Positions 43,592-56,382 are shown, counted from the first letter of the stretch. The stretch is DNA of 64,000 nt from Isoetes taiwanensis (GCA_021234155.1 JAJEKV010000026.1:2478001-2542000), one strand, 5' to 3'. Numbers and translations are program-made. The notes: generated from the letters alone by a model not told the origin.

Positions 43592-44043
43592 AATCTATCT
43601 CTTCGCTGAAGCTCCAGGAACTGGAACCGAAACCAAGAAATGGCAATGTGAATGTGAAGGTGTTCCCGCAATATTTCTCCTCCTGTTCCTCTTTCCCTCC
43701 GTTTTCATTTCTTTTGTCTTAATTCTACGTTTGTTTTGTTTAATGATTATTTTGTTTTATTGTACGTTTGTTTGTTCAAAGGTTATTTTGTTGTTTAATA
43801 AATTTAGTTTAATTGTTATGATTGTTGTTCGTGATGGTTATTTTGTTGTTTAATAATTATTTTGTTGTTATGATGGATTATTAAAGGATTAATGGTTATT
43901 TTGTTTTAATGATGGAATTTTGTTGTTTCCAACTAATTGCACCCTTTTCTCTAGATTTTTTATTGCTTGGTGCCATCATTATTGATGGTTGTTACTTGGT
44001 CGTTCTAACTTAAATTGAACTCATAAACTATAGGAATACTTAT
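43592..44043. promoter_or_regulatory. Shared upstream region of divergent ORF1-type and tnp2 genes
   Basis: 450-bp AT-rich block between two divergent ATGs (43,591 minus, 44,044 plus). It is rich in TTTTGTT(G/T)T repeats (43,730-43,930), a minisatellite-like array. It presumably serves as a bidirectional promoter. Confidence 0.5.
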
Positions 44044-45940
44044 ATGGATCCTGTTAATAATCCTCAAACGTTTGAAGAACTGAAGCAGCAAGCCATAAAT
44101 GATGGAGTTTCGATTGTGGAATGTCCATGTACTAAGTGCAATGGAACAAAATTGAAGTCGTTTGATGACATCCATCAACATCTAAAATGTAATGGTTGGA
44201 GTCGTCAACTAAAAACGGTGCGAACCATTGCAAGTTTTCTTACTTAACTTAGCAACACTATTTCTTTCTTAAAGTTTTAAGAATGCAGGAAATTAGAAGT
44301 ACAGATGCAGTCTCACAAACAATTCAAGACACCTTCATGCTAATTGATAATGATTATGACATACCTTTTGAAGGTGTTGGAAATGATTTTCCCCATAGCA
44401 ATATAAAGGAAAGTTCACCATATGATGGAGATGCACCATGTGGCGAAGATGAGATAAGTGATGGAGATCCATCACCCGATATATATGATGGAAGCTCATT
44501 AAACATGTTATCTGCCACACTTTTGATTCTTAATTTGAAAACTCTGCATGGTTGGTCAAACGCTAGTCTTGATGATATTTTGAAAGTTTTGGGAGGACAA
44601 TTGTTACCCAAAGGAAACTCATTGCCACGCTCATCTTATTATGCACAAAAGTTGATGAAGGATCTTGGTCTGGAGTATGAATCTATCCATGCTTGCCCAA
44701 ATGATTGTGTTCTTTACAGGGGGAGTATGCTAATCTCGATATTTGCCCAAATGAAAAATGTCAAGAAAGTCGTTGGGGCAAAAAGGGCAAATCTAGTGCA
44801 CGTAAAGTTGTGCGTTACTTCCCTATTATTCCTCGATTATTGAAGTTGTATGAGTGTCCATCAATGGTGAGACACATGACATGGCATGCTAAGAATGTAA
44901 GTATAGATGGCATGTGTAGGTATGTCTCTGATTCACCAGTATGGAATCATATTAACGAGATGTGGCCCGATTTCGCTGAAGACCCCCGCAATATCAGATT
45001 TGGATTGGCATTTGATGGTGTAAGTCCATTTAGCAAGATGAGATCCAACTGGAGTACTTGGCCTGTTATGTTAGTCAACTATAATATTGAGCCATGGTTA
45101 GCCACAAAGCCACATTTCATTATGTTGATATTATTGATTCCTGGACCACAACAATCTCTTCTTCAAATATTGACGTTTACGTGTGTCTTGTTGTGGATGA
45201 GTTCTATAAGCTTTGGGAAGGAGTAAAAGCGGCTTCAGCAGACCAAACTTGAAAAGGGAATTCACTTTACGATCGATGATCATTTGGACCATACATGACT
45301 TTCCTTTATTGGCAGGATGTGTAACCCATGGATATAGGGCATGCCCTCAGTGTGGACCTGATATTCATGTTCGCAAATCTAGCAGTCTTAAAAAGTTTAT
45401 TTATGCAGGCCATCGTCGATATCTTCCTGTTGATCATAATTTTCGAAAAATGAAAACATTTGATGGAAAGATTGAAGTTGGAGGGTGTCCAAATTTTGTC
45501 AAGCCTACTGATATACAAAGATGGATTATGGAAAAGGAAGAATGGGACAGAAAGGAGGCGTCTCAGAAAAAGAAGAATAAAGATGACGATCCAATCAAGA
45601 GACGGAATGGAAACGACTTTCTATATTTTACGAGCTTCCTTATTGGGAGGTATATTATGCTTTGTATATGCATGTATAGCTTATATCTACACGATGTATC
45701 TTATGTATTTTCATGTTACATATTACAGCATCTTATTATTCGAAACACGTTGGATGTAATGCACGTGGAGAAGAATGTTGCAGAAAACATTGTTAAGACA
45801 ATACTTGGAGATGCTGATAAGGACAATAGAAAGGTATGCGAAGATATGAGAGAGATTGGAATCCGAGAGTCTCTTTGGTCTCAAATACAAACCGGTAAAG
45901 TGGTTCTACCTCACGCTCCATATATCCTTACGAAAGAAGA
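44044..45940 (+). pseudogene. tnp2: CACTA (En/Spm) tnp2 transposase, 5' part, interrupted by gypsy
   Basis: Exon 1 (44,044-44,217) is the transposase-associated domain (VECPCTKCNGTKLKSFDDIH, HLKCNGW). Later exons show the Tnp2 pattern: SSYYAQKLMKDLGLEYESIH, ACPNDCVLYRG, then in another frame YANLDICPNEKCQESRW, MVRHMTWHAKN, FGLAFDGVSPF, WSTWPVMLVNYN, MLILLIPGP and MIIWTIHDFPLLAGCVTHGY. A 77-bp intron (about 45,650-45,726) precedes HLIIRNTLDVMHVEKNVAEN. At least three frame changes (about 44,720, 45,147 and 45,240) show decay. The gypsy element entered after PYILTKE. The gene resumes at 63,211. It would bind and cut CACTA ends in the nucleus. Confidence 0.93.
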
Positions 45941-46595
45941 TGTTACGGCTCAATGCCGGCTTGGGGGAACGGCTCAGGCAAGACGCAACATGAGTTAATA
46001 TTCCTAAGGCTAGTAATTAATTGTTAAAGGGTTATATCTTATAATATCGCATTTAGGTATAGTTAGGTACTTCAATATTCTAAGGTTGAAGGACCAAAAG
46101 TTCATTTTAAAATAAAAAGGGGCGTGGCTGATAACGGACCGCGACCCCTTCCGTCGAAATAACCTGGGATTGCACCAGAACCTCCGGATTCTAAGAAAAG
46201 GGATCGATCTGGTTCTGAAAAAGGGCCGAATCCAGGATATTTCAACCCGAATCTCTGTTATTGGATAGTATTTACCTTTTAGACTGATATTTATGATCAA
46301 GAAAGGTTCATACGGAAATAGGGTAGTCTGGCCTTATAAATATATCTGCTTTCTTCTCTTCGGATCACAGAAAGCCGGATATGAGCGTTAAGAACTCCTG
46401 CGCCTTACAGTAGTTAGAGTTGATCAGACTTACTTTCTTACATTTAGGTCTCTTGGTTGCGGTCCTTACTGCAAGAGACGATTCTTGTGGAAAGCCTGGT
46501 CGGTTGGGTGGTTACTACTCTCCTAAAGATTGGAGAGTGTATTTATTTCCTTTGACTTCTGTTGTTGAATTGTAGAGTCTTCTTTAGTTGTATCA
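45941..46595 (+). repeat. gypsy 5' LTR
   Basis: 655 bp, TG...CA. It has a TATAAATATA box at about 46,334-46,343, followed by the presumed transcription start. Matches 62,571-63,210. Confidence 0.93.
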
Positions 46596-46597
46596 AG

Positions 46598-46614
46598 TTG
46601 GTATCAGAGCCAGT
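46598..46614 (+). other. gypsy primer-binding site
   Basis: TTGGTATCAGAGCCAGT two bases after the LTR; complementary to initiator tRNA-Met. Confidence 0.9.
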
Positions 46615-46635
46615 CCGCTCTTGATCCTGACGACG

Positions 46636-47130
46636 ATGGCACACCGTTACAATATCTCTGAAGGATTACTAGTACAAATTAGAGCAGATTGCTCTACTCT
46701 ATGGTTTTCTTCCAAGTAATGCCCAGCCACCTCCACTACCCAGAGATCCTCCACCTGCTCATCCACCACCACCTGAAAATCCACCGCCAGTGACCGCCAA
46801 CCCAGATCCTCTAATGACTACTGAAACTGATACGCCAACTAAAAAGGAAAGGCTCCTAAATGGTTGGAAAAAGTTGATCTGCCATACTTTACTGGCGGAG
46901 TGTCTGTCAAGCCAATGCAAGTAATAAGTTTCCTGGGGATATGGAAAAAGTTCTTTGAGAGAGTTAACGCGACCGAACAAGAGAAACTGCAAGCCATGGA
47001 TACCTATTTAGATGAACAAGCTCAAGTTTGAAAGCAAGGCCGCAGATTGATGCAGCCTGAAGTTAACTCATGGGCAGTTTTTCGTAGTGCATTTGAAGCC
47101 CATTACCTGCCTGCAAACTATTACAGGATA
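46636..47130 (+). pseudogene. gag: gypsy Gag, N-terminal part before the inner insertion
   Basis: ATG at 46,636 (MAHRYNISEGLLVQIRADCS). A proline-rich stretch follows, then in shifted frames KVDLPYFTGGVSVKPMQ, VNATEQEKLQAMDTYLD and SWAVFRSAFEAHYLPANYY, the retrotrans_gag capsid pattern. Stops and frame changes are present at about 46,717 and 47,030. The reading frame is cut at 47,130 by the inner LTR element and resumes at 58,226. Confidence 0.82.
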
Positions 47131-48629
47131 TGTGACGTCCCCTACTCATATACGGTGCACCCACCATATACAAACAGGAGTTCATCCCCCATACCAGCTC
47201 CATGCTAATATAGGGCCCTCCACGTAACACTGCAACCATGGAATGTTCCAGTGGGAAGAATGAAGGGGTCATTTACCCTGTCTCCCTCAGGGCCTACCTA
47301 GCTGCGGAAGCGCAATATATACACGTCAGAGCACATACGTCAATAACATATGACCACCACGAAGGGTGGCTCACCACATAATCTGCATAGACAAAGATCA
47401 GCACATCACATAGGGGAATCCTACCCATGGCTCAGACTCAATGGGATGACTGACGGCTTTAGTCTCCAGAGTTCATTGCAGACAGAATTCATGGCAATGG
47501 ATTTGGCTGGCATAAGAACATGGCTTAGGGTTGTCCACTCCATCCGCCCCTCCTGTGCACACTTTGCAGAGTAGGTTGAAAAGTGTTGGGACCTGACTGT
47601 AGCCCGCCGGGGCTATTCCTGGGTTGCATCTCCCCAGTTCCGATGGGGCAGGTAGGGATCACTACCTCCAGAGATCTACATGCTGACTCAAGGTGACTAG
47701 AGGGCCACTGCCCTTATTCGACTTGAACCCAATGGAGAGTGATGCATCACTCCACGGGTGTCGAGTCCATGCCTTGCCCGCACTCAGTGGCAAGCCATTA
47801 GACCTAGTCCACAGTGATCCCGGAGGCCTTACACACCGGAGGGATCGTTCAAGAGTCAGAACACGAACCTCCTTATAAGCCAGTCTGGCCCCTTCACCCA
47901 CAACCAGGCGTGGTTCTTGTACACAGGCCGAATACTAGTAATGCACTAAAGGGACTAGCTAGGAGCATCAACTACTAAGCTGTAGGTCTCTACCCTCCTT
48001 CCCAATACAATGAGTCCACAGAGATCATCCATCCATCACATCATTATAGAACTAAAGAATAATATCTAATCTACATCATAGAAGTTTGTTCTTTAGTTAC
48101 GGCTCGCTATCTAGGGTTCTATGTGGCTGTTATGGGCAATTCAATAGGCTAAACATGCTAACTCTATGCCCGGAAGGCGGATTAGGCTATTGAATTGACG
48201 AAATACCTGGTCCTGGGCTTGCTCCTCTTGATCCGAATGCGTCCATGTCACTGTCTTGCTTGGAGATGCGGTCAAAAAGGAAGTCTGGCGAGCTGGGGCG
48301 CTCAGGCAGATCTTGGGAGTCGGGATTGAGTCTTGAAACGCGCGAAACGGAGCTCGGAAGGACTGTGGGTGAAAAAGGGAAAGTTAGGGTTTGGTGGCCT
48401 TACATAGGCTATCAGTTAGGGTTAGGTTTTCCATGACCCTTGGTATGCCTTTTAATGGTTAAGGTTTAAAGTGCGCACATTGATAAATGTGTGCACACTT
48501 GCAAGTTTCCCCCTAGGGCGCTGCTTGCTTGGCTATACGTCGGCGTACACGTCACTTGGAATGGCGTGTACGCGTGACGGTGCAGTACGGTATACGTCTT
48601 GAAACCATATATCATACTGGAACGTCACA
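47131..48629 (-). repeat. Inner element, left (3') LTR, 1.5 kb
   Basis: Almost identical to 56,699-58,220; differences include a 15-bp gap near 47,608 and single bases. The TATA-like and 'TTATAGAACTAAAGAATAAT' words are shared. Short open frames inside are not coding. Confidence 0.93.
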
Positions 48630-49368
48630 TTCTCCCCGCCTTAAAATGATGTTGTCCGCAGCATCCTAGTTCTCCCCACCTTGGGATCTTCTTAACCTGC
48701 AATCAACTTGATGCATACAATTTATTATTATTATACTTACACAATTATTAGAATTACTCTAGGGTAATGTTTAAGACATTACTGTACTATTTTATTATCC
48801 AATTAACTTATCACTTCATAACTTAATCAACGCAAGGTAATTACTAACCTTACTTAATACAACATTTAAGTTTATCAAAGTTTATCAATTTCATACAAAA
48901 TTTACACTTCCAAGGTACTCTTCATCCCTTGCAACACGTTTTAACAAAATTCGTGTTGCAAGTCTTTGCACCTTGAAATCCTGCATTAATTTTACAATAT
49001 CTATAATTACATATTTACTAGCTTACTCAAGATTTAAGCGATTAGTTCAATGGTAGAAATCACAACTACTCTAGAACTATTTATACAAGTGCTCGTGATG
49101 CGACTCCCCGCCGGTTCTTCGTTCTCATTGGCCTCCTGGATTCACATCACGCTAGAATATTAATGTAAAGTTGGTTATAAGGGAACCACCCCATCTATCT
49201 ACATGAATGCATGACTAATCTCCCGACGTAGGAAGAGGATGCTTCTTCCATCGTGGTCGTGGAGACAGCGCCCTATAATGCCTATATGACGCTCATGCCT
49301 ACACCTTTAGTTGCCTGAGACGTGGAGGATAGGGTCCTTCCCGTATTTGGGCGTGAAGGATAGGGCCC

Positions 49369-49598
49369 GGGGGGTTCACTTATAGTAAGGGGGGTATGCC
49401 ATGTGCGTGCATAGGGTGATCAAAAACACCCCCGTATACGATTTCTTGAAAGGCAAATTCGACCCCTTCCGTACAAAGTTTACCCCAAGTAGTGGCAAAA
49501 AACCCCCCTACCTCTTACGTATACGTATGGAAATGGGTCGAAAAAACCCCCCTACAAGTCACTCAGGCACATTGTATGGCACTTACAGTGAATCCCCC
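49369..49598. mobile_element. MITE-like 230-bp insertion
   Basis: Ends GGGGGTTCACTTATAGTAAG (left) and CTTACAGTGAATCCCCC (right) are imperfect inverted repeats (GGGGG-TTCACT..GTAAG). The flanks carry related words GGATAGGGCCC and AGATAGGGTCC, possibly an imperfect 9-10 bp target duplication. No coding capacity. It also contains several C6/G6 runs. Confidence 0.45.
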
Positions 49599-49683
49599 TT
49601 AAGATAGGGTCCTCCCCGTAGGCATTGACTAGAGGTGCTTTCCTATCAATGCATTCCTGAATGACCTCTTACCTCTCGAGGTT

Positions 49684-49710
49684 GTCTACTTCCGTGAGAC
49701 GGAAGTAGAC
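49684..49710. other. Perfect 12-bp hairpin
   Basis: GTCTACTTCCGT and ACGGAAGTAGAC are separated by GAG, then a T run on the plus strand. It would form a very stable stem in RNA of either strand. Function unknown. Confidence 0.75.
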
Positions 49711-52700
49711 TTTTTAATCTACCTTCTAACTCCTTTAAGCAAAACCGCGGTCATGCCTACAATGACATTACACCACGTCCTAGAGATCACCGTAGTGGTC
49801 CCATCATCGGTAATTACGCATGCAACCCATACCTGGCATAGGTTGCATGCGTAGATTAATCTTAACTACACATGAAATTAATCTAAACACAAATCGACAT
49901 GCCTGAGCCGATTTTTGTTGGCTCCTTTAATGCATGTGATTAACATAATTACCCTAAGGTAATATTTATGAATTAACATTATCATAGTATCAGATACATT
50001 ACTTCCGATAGTACAATTATATTTACTCTAAGCTTTGCAATATTTAACGACTTTTAGATCGGGATTATTTAAACAATAACCCTGATTTAGACCTATTGTT
50101 ATATAGACAAGGTTTTAATTATCATACACAAGAATTAGATGTGCTTCTTATTCTCTTCCTTGGGTCCTGCATTACCCTTGGAAGTATATCCCTAAGATGC
50201 ACTTAAGTCTATCTGAATTCTATTTTCTATTTATATTTATAAGGACCCGAGGTCATATAGCTATCCTTGGAAGGAATTGCATCCTTGCGAAGGATTAATT
50301 AACATGCTACCTCACATTACCATTGTTATTTAACTTATTTCCCTATGATACATATATATGCACAGCAAATTCTATGCAGTTATTAGGATCTATATTTAAC
50401 TTGTCAATAAGACACATTAAAGCTTATCATACATGGGCACACCTTACCTAAGGCTAGGACGCATCCACCCATTGAGCCGGCGTGGAGTAATTTGGAGATG
50501 ACTTGGTCGTTGCATTGCTCCCATATTTTTGCTCCACTTCATTGGTGTAGTTAGCTATCACGTCAGTCTCGCACGTTGAAGGCCCCCTGTTCATTCGGTT
50601 CGGCCATTGCCGGAGTGAACTCTATTCTACGGGTCGGTACGTTCAATCATAAGGTTGAGCCCTCCCACTTTCTTCGAAAAGAAAATGGTCCTGCACTCCT
50701 TCAATGATGTTGTACACAACGTCATATCTATTCTCTCCCCTTAAGAGGTTATACGCTTCTTACTTAGCGCATTAATTTACTAGCCTTAACTAGCATATAT
50801 AACCATCTAAGATGGATGCACATATTATGTTGTCATTTATTTCAATATAGTTATGGGTTACCTACTTAGTTAGAACGATTCTAAACCACAAGGTTTTATC
50901 ATCATGACAATTCCTTTTGTCTCAAAAGACTATTTGATTACTATAATTCTTATTTTAGATGTACCTTGCATGTACTATTCTTTTATATTCTAGAGATTCC
51001 CCCTTTCTTAGTTATTTAGACTCTTGGAATATTCCTACCAATCGAATTGATGCCATCGTAACAAGTTGGCCGGACTTGCTAGATTACTTCTTTTCTTTCG
51101 GTTGGATTATTCTTTGGAGGTACTAGATTTATACATGGTCAACAATTATCCTAGCAATGAATCCTTCTTAGCGAGGAGATCAATCTCACCAAGTGGTTTC
51201 AATATGTTGGATGTCTGTTAACAATCGTGTATAATTTTAGTTACTCCTATGCGTTTCCTTCCCAATACTTGACGCTTAGCTCAATATTGGGGCAATCCTT
51301 TCAGCGAGAATATCTGGAAATGCCTTCTAATCCCAATATGGATGTTACCGTCCATACATTTAACCTACTAGGCCCCATGGCCTTAGATCCTTGAGCTTGA
51401 TAGAAGCTCATCCCCTCGTTGCCTGCTTGAAGTAGCAAGGTAACGTTCTTTCGAGTCGCTCGATACTTCAGTTTCCTTGACGGTGGCTCCTCTTTGATGT
51501 AGAGGTTGACTTTGTTCGTTAGAAGCCTCTCATTGCTGGTGGCTTTGATGGTGTAGTTGATCGCTTGAAATCTTCCATGCCGCTTTTCAAAAGCCTGAAG
51601 ATGGCGCCGTTGAAAAAGATCTTTCATCTTGAACTCTTTGTCTTGGCAGCTAAAGGACGACTCTGTATCCGATATTGTTTCTTCGACTCCATCGACGTCT
51701 CATATGTCGAGTCCTCTTGTCGTTATCGTGTTGCCCGAAGAGTGTTGAGGATGTTGATTGCTTCACCCCTGCAAATTGCCTGACATCTCTTTCTTTGATC
51801 TGTTACGCTATGGGAGGGGAGGAAAATTAAGGGAACTATATATGCAAAGCATATAGCTTACATAATTATAATTACTACTAGAGCTATTAGGTTGCCCTTG
51901 TGCCTCCCTTCGAGTTGCACACCTACTCATTGGCAATGTCATCGGTAGTCCTCCCGGTGCAATGGTGTTGACGATATATATCCTCCTATTTGTACGCCGG
52001 CTCGTACTCCGGGGTAACTCGTTGATCCGGTGTTTGTCGGCTATGGCACAACACGCTTTGCATCACATTCTAACTAAAGATGTGCTGGTCATTGGTGCTT
52101 TGACATTTCGGTCTGCTTCCTGATCCTGTTCTTGGGCTGTAGTTGTTCCCCCCTTCATGATACTTGAAGCTATTTGGAGGCGTCTCTTGAGGTTGTGCGC
52201 GATTCCTTTGGCTATACTCCTCTGGAGTTGTTCTTTGAATCGTCGATCCTTGGGTTCACCATGTTGCATGCAAGTCCGCGTGCAAGTTATCAGCTCGGCT
52301 CGCCTAGTTGCTTCTCCATCGAGCTTTCAATCTTACTTGTTTGATCCCCTCGATCACATGGCATGGACGTTGTCACGTTCCACAGTGCTATGCCGTCTTC
52401 TTGTCTTGAGGTACCTTCCGGTGGCTTTGATTGTTCTCGTCAGTTTTGATCCTCCTGTTGCCTCTAGGGAGCTCGTGGAAGAAGTCGGTTGCTAGCACTT
52501 CTCCAGCTTTCAGTTCCTGACCTTGTCCCTCTATGCATGTCGGTCTCTCTGGCAAGTAAAGCGTCATGGCTCTCCTCCCTGCTGGCTATGTTGTCGGGAT
52601 GATGGATCCTTATATCTGCCCAGCTTGACCCTTGAGTTGAGAAGTACCTGCCTTAGATATACTCTTGTCGTTGAATAGCTTAGCTATTATCTTGAACTCT

Positions 52701-54152
52701 CTTTTTGCCGAAGGCGCTTCAGTTGCTATCCTTGTTGTTAAGGTGTCGAATGCTTCTACCTTGGGTGTTTGATGTCCCACATGTCGGAGATGTGATCGGC
52801 TTCTTCTCTTCTAATTACTGGTAGGAGTACCTGACGAGGCCATCACTTAGTTGTTGAAGACATATCTCCTCGTCACGGTGCCTTTTGTAAGTGCATCTCC
52901 ATCTAATACGCGTGTCATAGCGCATCACCCTATATTACCACAAGGTGGAATTAAGGTTGTCGAGATGTTGCCTTCTTAGTTGGTTCGTTGATGTCGGGTC
53001 GTTCCTCCTTCTATTGTTGAGGCCACTCGTGTCATAAGTTCGTCAAGTGTTGCCGCTGCCACAAGAGGTAGTGTTTCGCCCTGACGATGTCCTGGTGCTG
53101 CGCTGATGATCTTGACATGACCGGTGTTGTCCCTTATTCTGACATTGGGTGGACGAGCGGTCTTCTACTTGACGGCACTTCCCGAAGTGTTTGGAGTCGA
53201 AGGTTTGCTTGGGCTCTGGTCATTTCTCCCTCGTACTTGCTCTTCCATTTTGATCTTGGACTATCGTTGTGCTTCCTTCCTTCCTTATTTGGTAGTCGAA
53301 GTGAAGGAGCTTCCTGATCTAAGCGCTAAATCCGTAAAACATGACTCTAAACTCATGTTTCTCCACTATATGTGTGAACGCCCGAGATATACAATAGACA
53401 TATACGCATTTACATTGGGATTTTAATTCATCCACTTTTCCAAAACAACTACGAAGATCTACTTAAATGTTTATACTCCTTTAGGGGTTTCCCTCCTCCT
53501 ATCGCGTTTGATTCTTTGGTTTTGCTGCATCTTCTTCGTTCTGGTTGACTCCGAGATTCCTTGAGATGCTGGTACTATTGTTGAGCTTCATGTCTGATCC
53601 GAGCTCGTCACCCCAAGTTGCGAAGAGTGTTCATCGATGTGATCCCTTGAAAAAGATGCTCCTCCTTAATGTGTATGTCCGTCGTAAGGAATGCGGTGAC
53701 CGCTCAACGTCCCTACATGCGGTGTGTTGTTGCAAAATTGCCGATGTGCGGTGCCATTGATCGCTTGAGTAGGGTCACCTGGCTGTTGCAGTCGGGCATT
53801 CTTGAATGTCTTTGAAGCTCTGAGATCGTGGTCGGTAGGCAGGCATTGTCATTCCTCCGCAGGTTGAATTTCTGAGTGCGACTCCTGTTGCTTGGGCTTT
53901 GCTTCATTTTGAGGTGCCTCTCCTGTGCCTGGAAGTGTGGTCATCTCCATTGCCCCTACCATGGCTCCTTCTGGTCGCCTTTGCATGATTTGTGCCTGTT
54001 GGCTAGGTCGTCTCCTCCGTCCCTTGGGTCCTATCCATTCGAGTCTCGCACTCCTTGGCTGACGTAGTAAAGTCGTCCTTCCTTTGGTTTATAGGTGTTT
54101 CTAGGTCCGGAATTCTTGTTCGAGCGGAATATTCTCCTCCTTGATATTGCCC

Positions 54153-54880
54153 CTAATGCTGATATAGGCCTTCAAGTCGGAGATGTTCCTTGATATGCGT
54201 CTCCTCCCCCTCGTGGTCTCCTACTTTTTGGAACCGATGAAAGTTCCCCTGCTGGTGCAAGGGAGCTGGAAGCTCGTCCTGGTCAGCCTTAGGTGCTTTG
54301 TGGTTGCCTAGCTTGGTTGCTCCTTTTGTTGACGTTGCATGACATTCGCTTGAGCTGCTGGGCTGCAAGGTCATGGTGGTCTTCCCTGCGGTTTCTATAC
54401 GCTCCTGTGTTGCCATGAGTTCTCTCCTCGATGGAAGATTACGCCCTTTGGCCCTAGCTCGTGATGCTAACGCGGCATCGATGTCTAACGTCTTCCCCGC
54501 ACTCAGATTTTGTCGCCTTGCATTCTTCCATTTGAAACTCGTGTGCGTCGAGTTGGGGAAGGCGTCAAGATCCTCTTTCTGATGTGAGCTCGTGGACGTG
54601 GTAGCCGGGAGGTTGACATCTAGAAAATTCTTGATGCCGTTGGTTACCAAATATTCTTCCCATTTGATGAAGATTGATGATAGGCCGGTGGTGTCGTGTT
54701 CTACTCGTTTGTCGGTTGAGGTGTTTGTCGTTGTGCTTCCCTCTCTTGGGTCTGCCTTTTGGGTTTCCTCTCCTTATCTGTCTGCACATCGGCTGGGACC
54801 TCGGTGTCTTCAAGAAGTTGCCTCTAGCTCGCCCTGCGTGGCTCGCCCCTCAGACCAAAAGCAACTCTCGTATATCCTAG
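54153..54880 (-). CDS. Inner element hypothetical frames (basic, low-complexity)
   Basis: A frame running from about 54,880 (DTEVPADVQTDKERKPKRQT) continues after a shift as EHDTTGLSSIFIKWEEYLVT and KNFLDVNLPATTSTSSHQKE to a stop at 54,153. It is Lys/Arg/Gln-rich and the best coding candidate in the element. I do not recognise Gag or any other domain. If expressed, it would be the only protein of the element. Confidence 0.35.
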
Positions 54881-55590
54881 AGTCTAAGGGTCTACTTGAA
54901 GGGCTCTCCTACAACATTCTGGGCTCTATAAGCAAGCAAGATGGCTCGAGCAGCATTACTGGAGACATATCTATAATCTACAAGTCTATGGGCATTAGGA
55001 TGTGTGGTATGGCATGAATTGAGGTTTGTTTTGCAAAGCCTTCATGATGTTTGAGGCATACTCTAAGGTCCTAGCAAAGTTGGTTTGGGGGGTCCAAGCT
55101 CTACACATGGAGTGACTTGGGCAGCTCTAGACTCTAGCTCCTTTCTAGGTATCCTGGCAATAGGGAGTGTCAATGTGGCGGCTATATAAGTCAAACTCTA
55201 TTAGAAGGACACAGAATTAGGTCAAGGTTTATGCCTTTGGTATGAGCAGAGGTGATGTACAAACAATTGGACTTGGGTTGCTATGCTGAGGTCTAGATGA
55301 CTATAACAACGGGGTGTTCTTGAGCACTTCTATCTAGGAGTAAGGCATCAGCTTTGAGCTGATAGCAATACTTGCGAGGTACTAATGGGGTATGCTTCTA
55401 TTTACAAACAAACCACAGTTTGGAAAAAACAATTCAAGGGTTTGAGCAATTTTGGTCATTTTGAGCTGGGGTTTGACATTTCTAGCCTAATTTGAGGTCA
55501 TAAATGATTCTAGACTGTCTAACGATCCTATTGCAACAAATTTCAGGTGATTTGGAGCTCTATAGCTCAAGTTATGGAGGTTCAAAGTTT

Positions 55591-55660
55591 GGTCTCACAC
55601 ATTGCGCCCAGGTCAAAACTTGGAGTCTTGGTTTTGCTCCTGGCGCGACTGTGAGACATC
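55591..55660 (-). repeat. Leader hairpin repeat, copy 1
   Basis: GGTCTCACACATTGCGCCCA at one end and CCTGGCGCGACTGTGAGAC at the other are inverted repeats with one or two mismatches. The spacer 'CAAAACTTGGAGTCTTGGTTTTG' is shared with the other copies. Confidence 0.85.
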
Positions 55661-55802
55661 TGCCCTATCTTGGTCAAACTTGTCCAATTTGGGTGATCTA
55701 AGGGTCAAATCATGCTAGACTCATCGAGTTAGGCAGAATTGACCCCTTACTTGGTCGATTTGGAGGTGTTTTGGTCTAGTTTAGGACTAGTTTAGGTATG
55801 AA

Positions 55803-55871
55803 GGTCTCACACGATGCGCCCAGGTCAAAACCTAGAGTTTTGGTTTTGCTCCTGGCGCGACGTGTGAGACA
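55803..55871 (-). repeat. Leader hairpin repeat, copy 2
   Basis: Same structure: GTCTCACACGATGCGCCCAG ... CCTGGCGCGACGTGTGAGAC. Stem about 19 bp. Confidence 0.85.
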
Positions 55872-56315
55872 TCCTCACTACTTGCTCTAAAAATGTCCAA
55901 TTTGACTGAAACAAAAGCCATTGCTTGCTAATTCAACTTAGTTAAGTACATTTATACACATAATCTACTCGAAAACACTTTGTATTAAACAAAATTTTAT
56001 CATTTACAAAATTAATAAGGCTCTCCTTTGATATGACTGGCCAAGTGCATATCTTTCTTCATTAAGGTTACCCTTTTTGCGTGTACTGTGCATGATGTTG
56101 CGTCTTCAAAATGTTGGACCAGCTTCTGCTCTGCTGCTTCTTGAACCTTGGTCTCCTGCTCTCGTTCTGTCCTCTCCTCTTCCTGTATCTCTCGCTCCAT
56201 CTGCTCGTACTCTTCTTGGGTCTAATATACAAATCTAACTAATTCTTACCTTAAAACTCGATCTAGCATATTACCTTTTTAAAATTCATCAAGTATTAAG
56301 GTGTTTATGGCCCAA

Positions 56316-56382
56316 TGTCTCACACGTTGCGCCCAGGTCAAAATCTGGAGTCTTGGTTTTAGTCCTGGCGCGACGTGTGAGA
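56316..56382 (-). repeat. Leader hairpin repeat, copy 3, next to the PBS
   Basis: GTCTCACACGTTGCGCCCAG ... CCTGGCGCGACGTGTGAGA. It lies 8-16 bases from the primer-binding site on the minus strand. Confidence 0.85.

Larger units (their letters stand above)
48630..54152 (-). other. Inner element interior without recognised coding domains
   Basis: Starts on the left with the polypurine tract. About 48.7-51.2 kb is AT-rich and non-coding and includes a MITE-like insertion (49,369-49,598) and a perfect hairpin (49,684-49,710). 51.3-54.1 kb has shorter minus-strand frames, such as 51,627-51,301 (QAINYTIKATSNERLLTNKV) and 52,269-52,063, none matching gag or pol. They look like relics of a former internal gene. 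Confidence 0.55.

Noticed and set aside
47350-48436. Open frames in the inner element's left LTR (and again at 56,919-58,027)
   Set aside because: They occur identically in both LTR copies, have no family match and overlap regulatory sequence; chance frames.
54592-55017. 141-codon plus-strand frame in the inner LTR element
   Set aside because: It is antisense to the element's transcript, has no family signal and overlaps a better minus-strand candidate.
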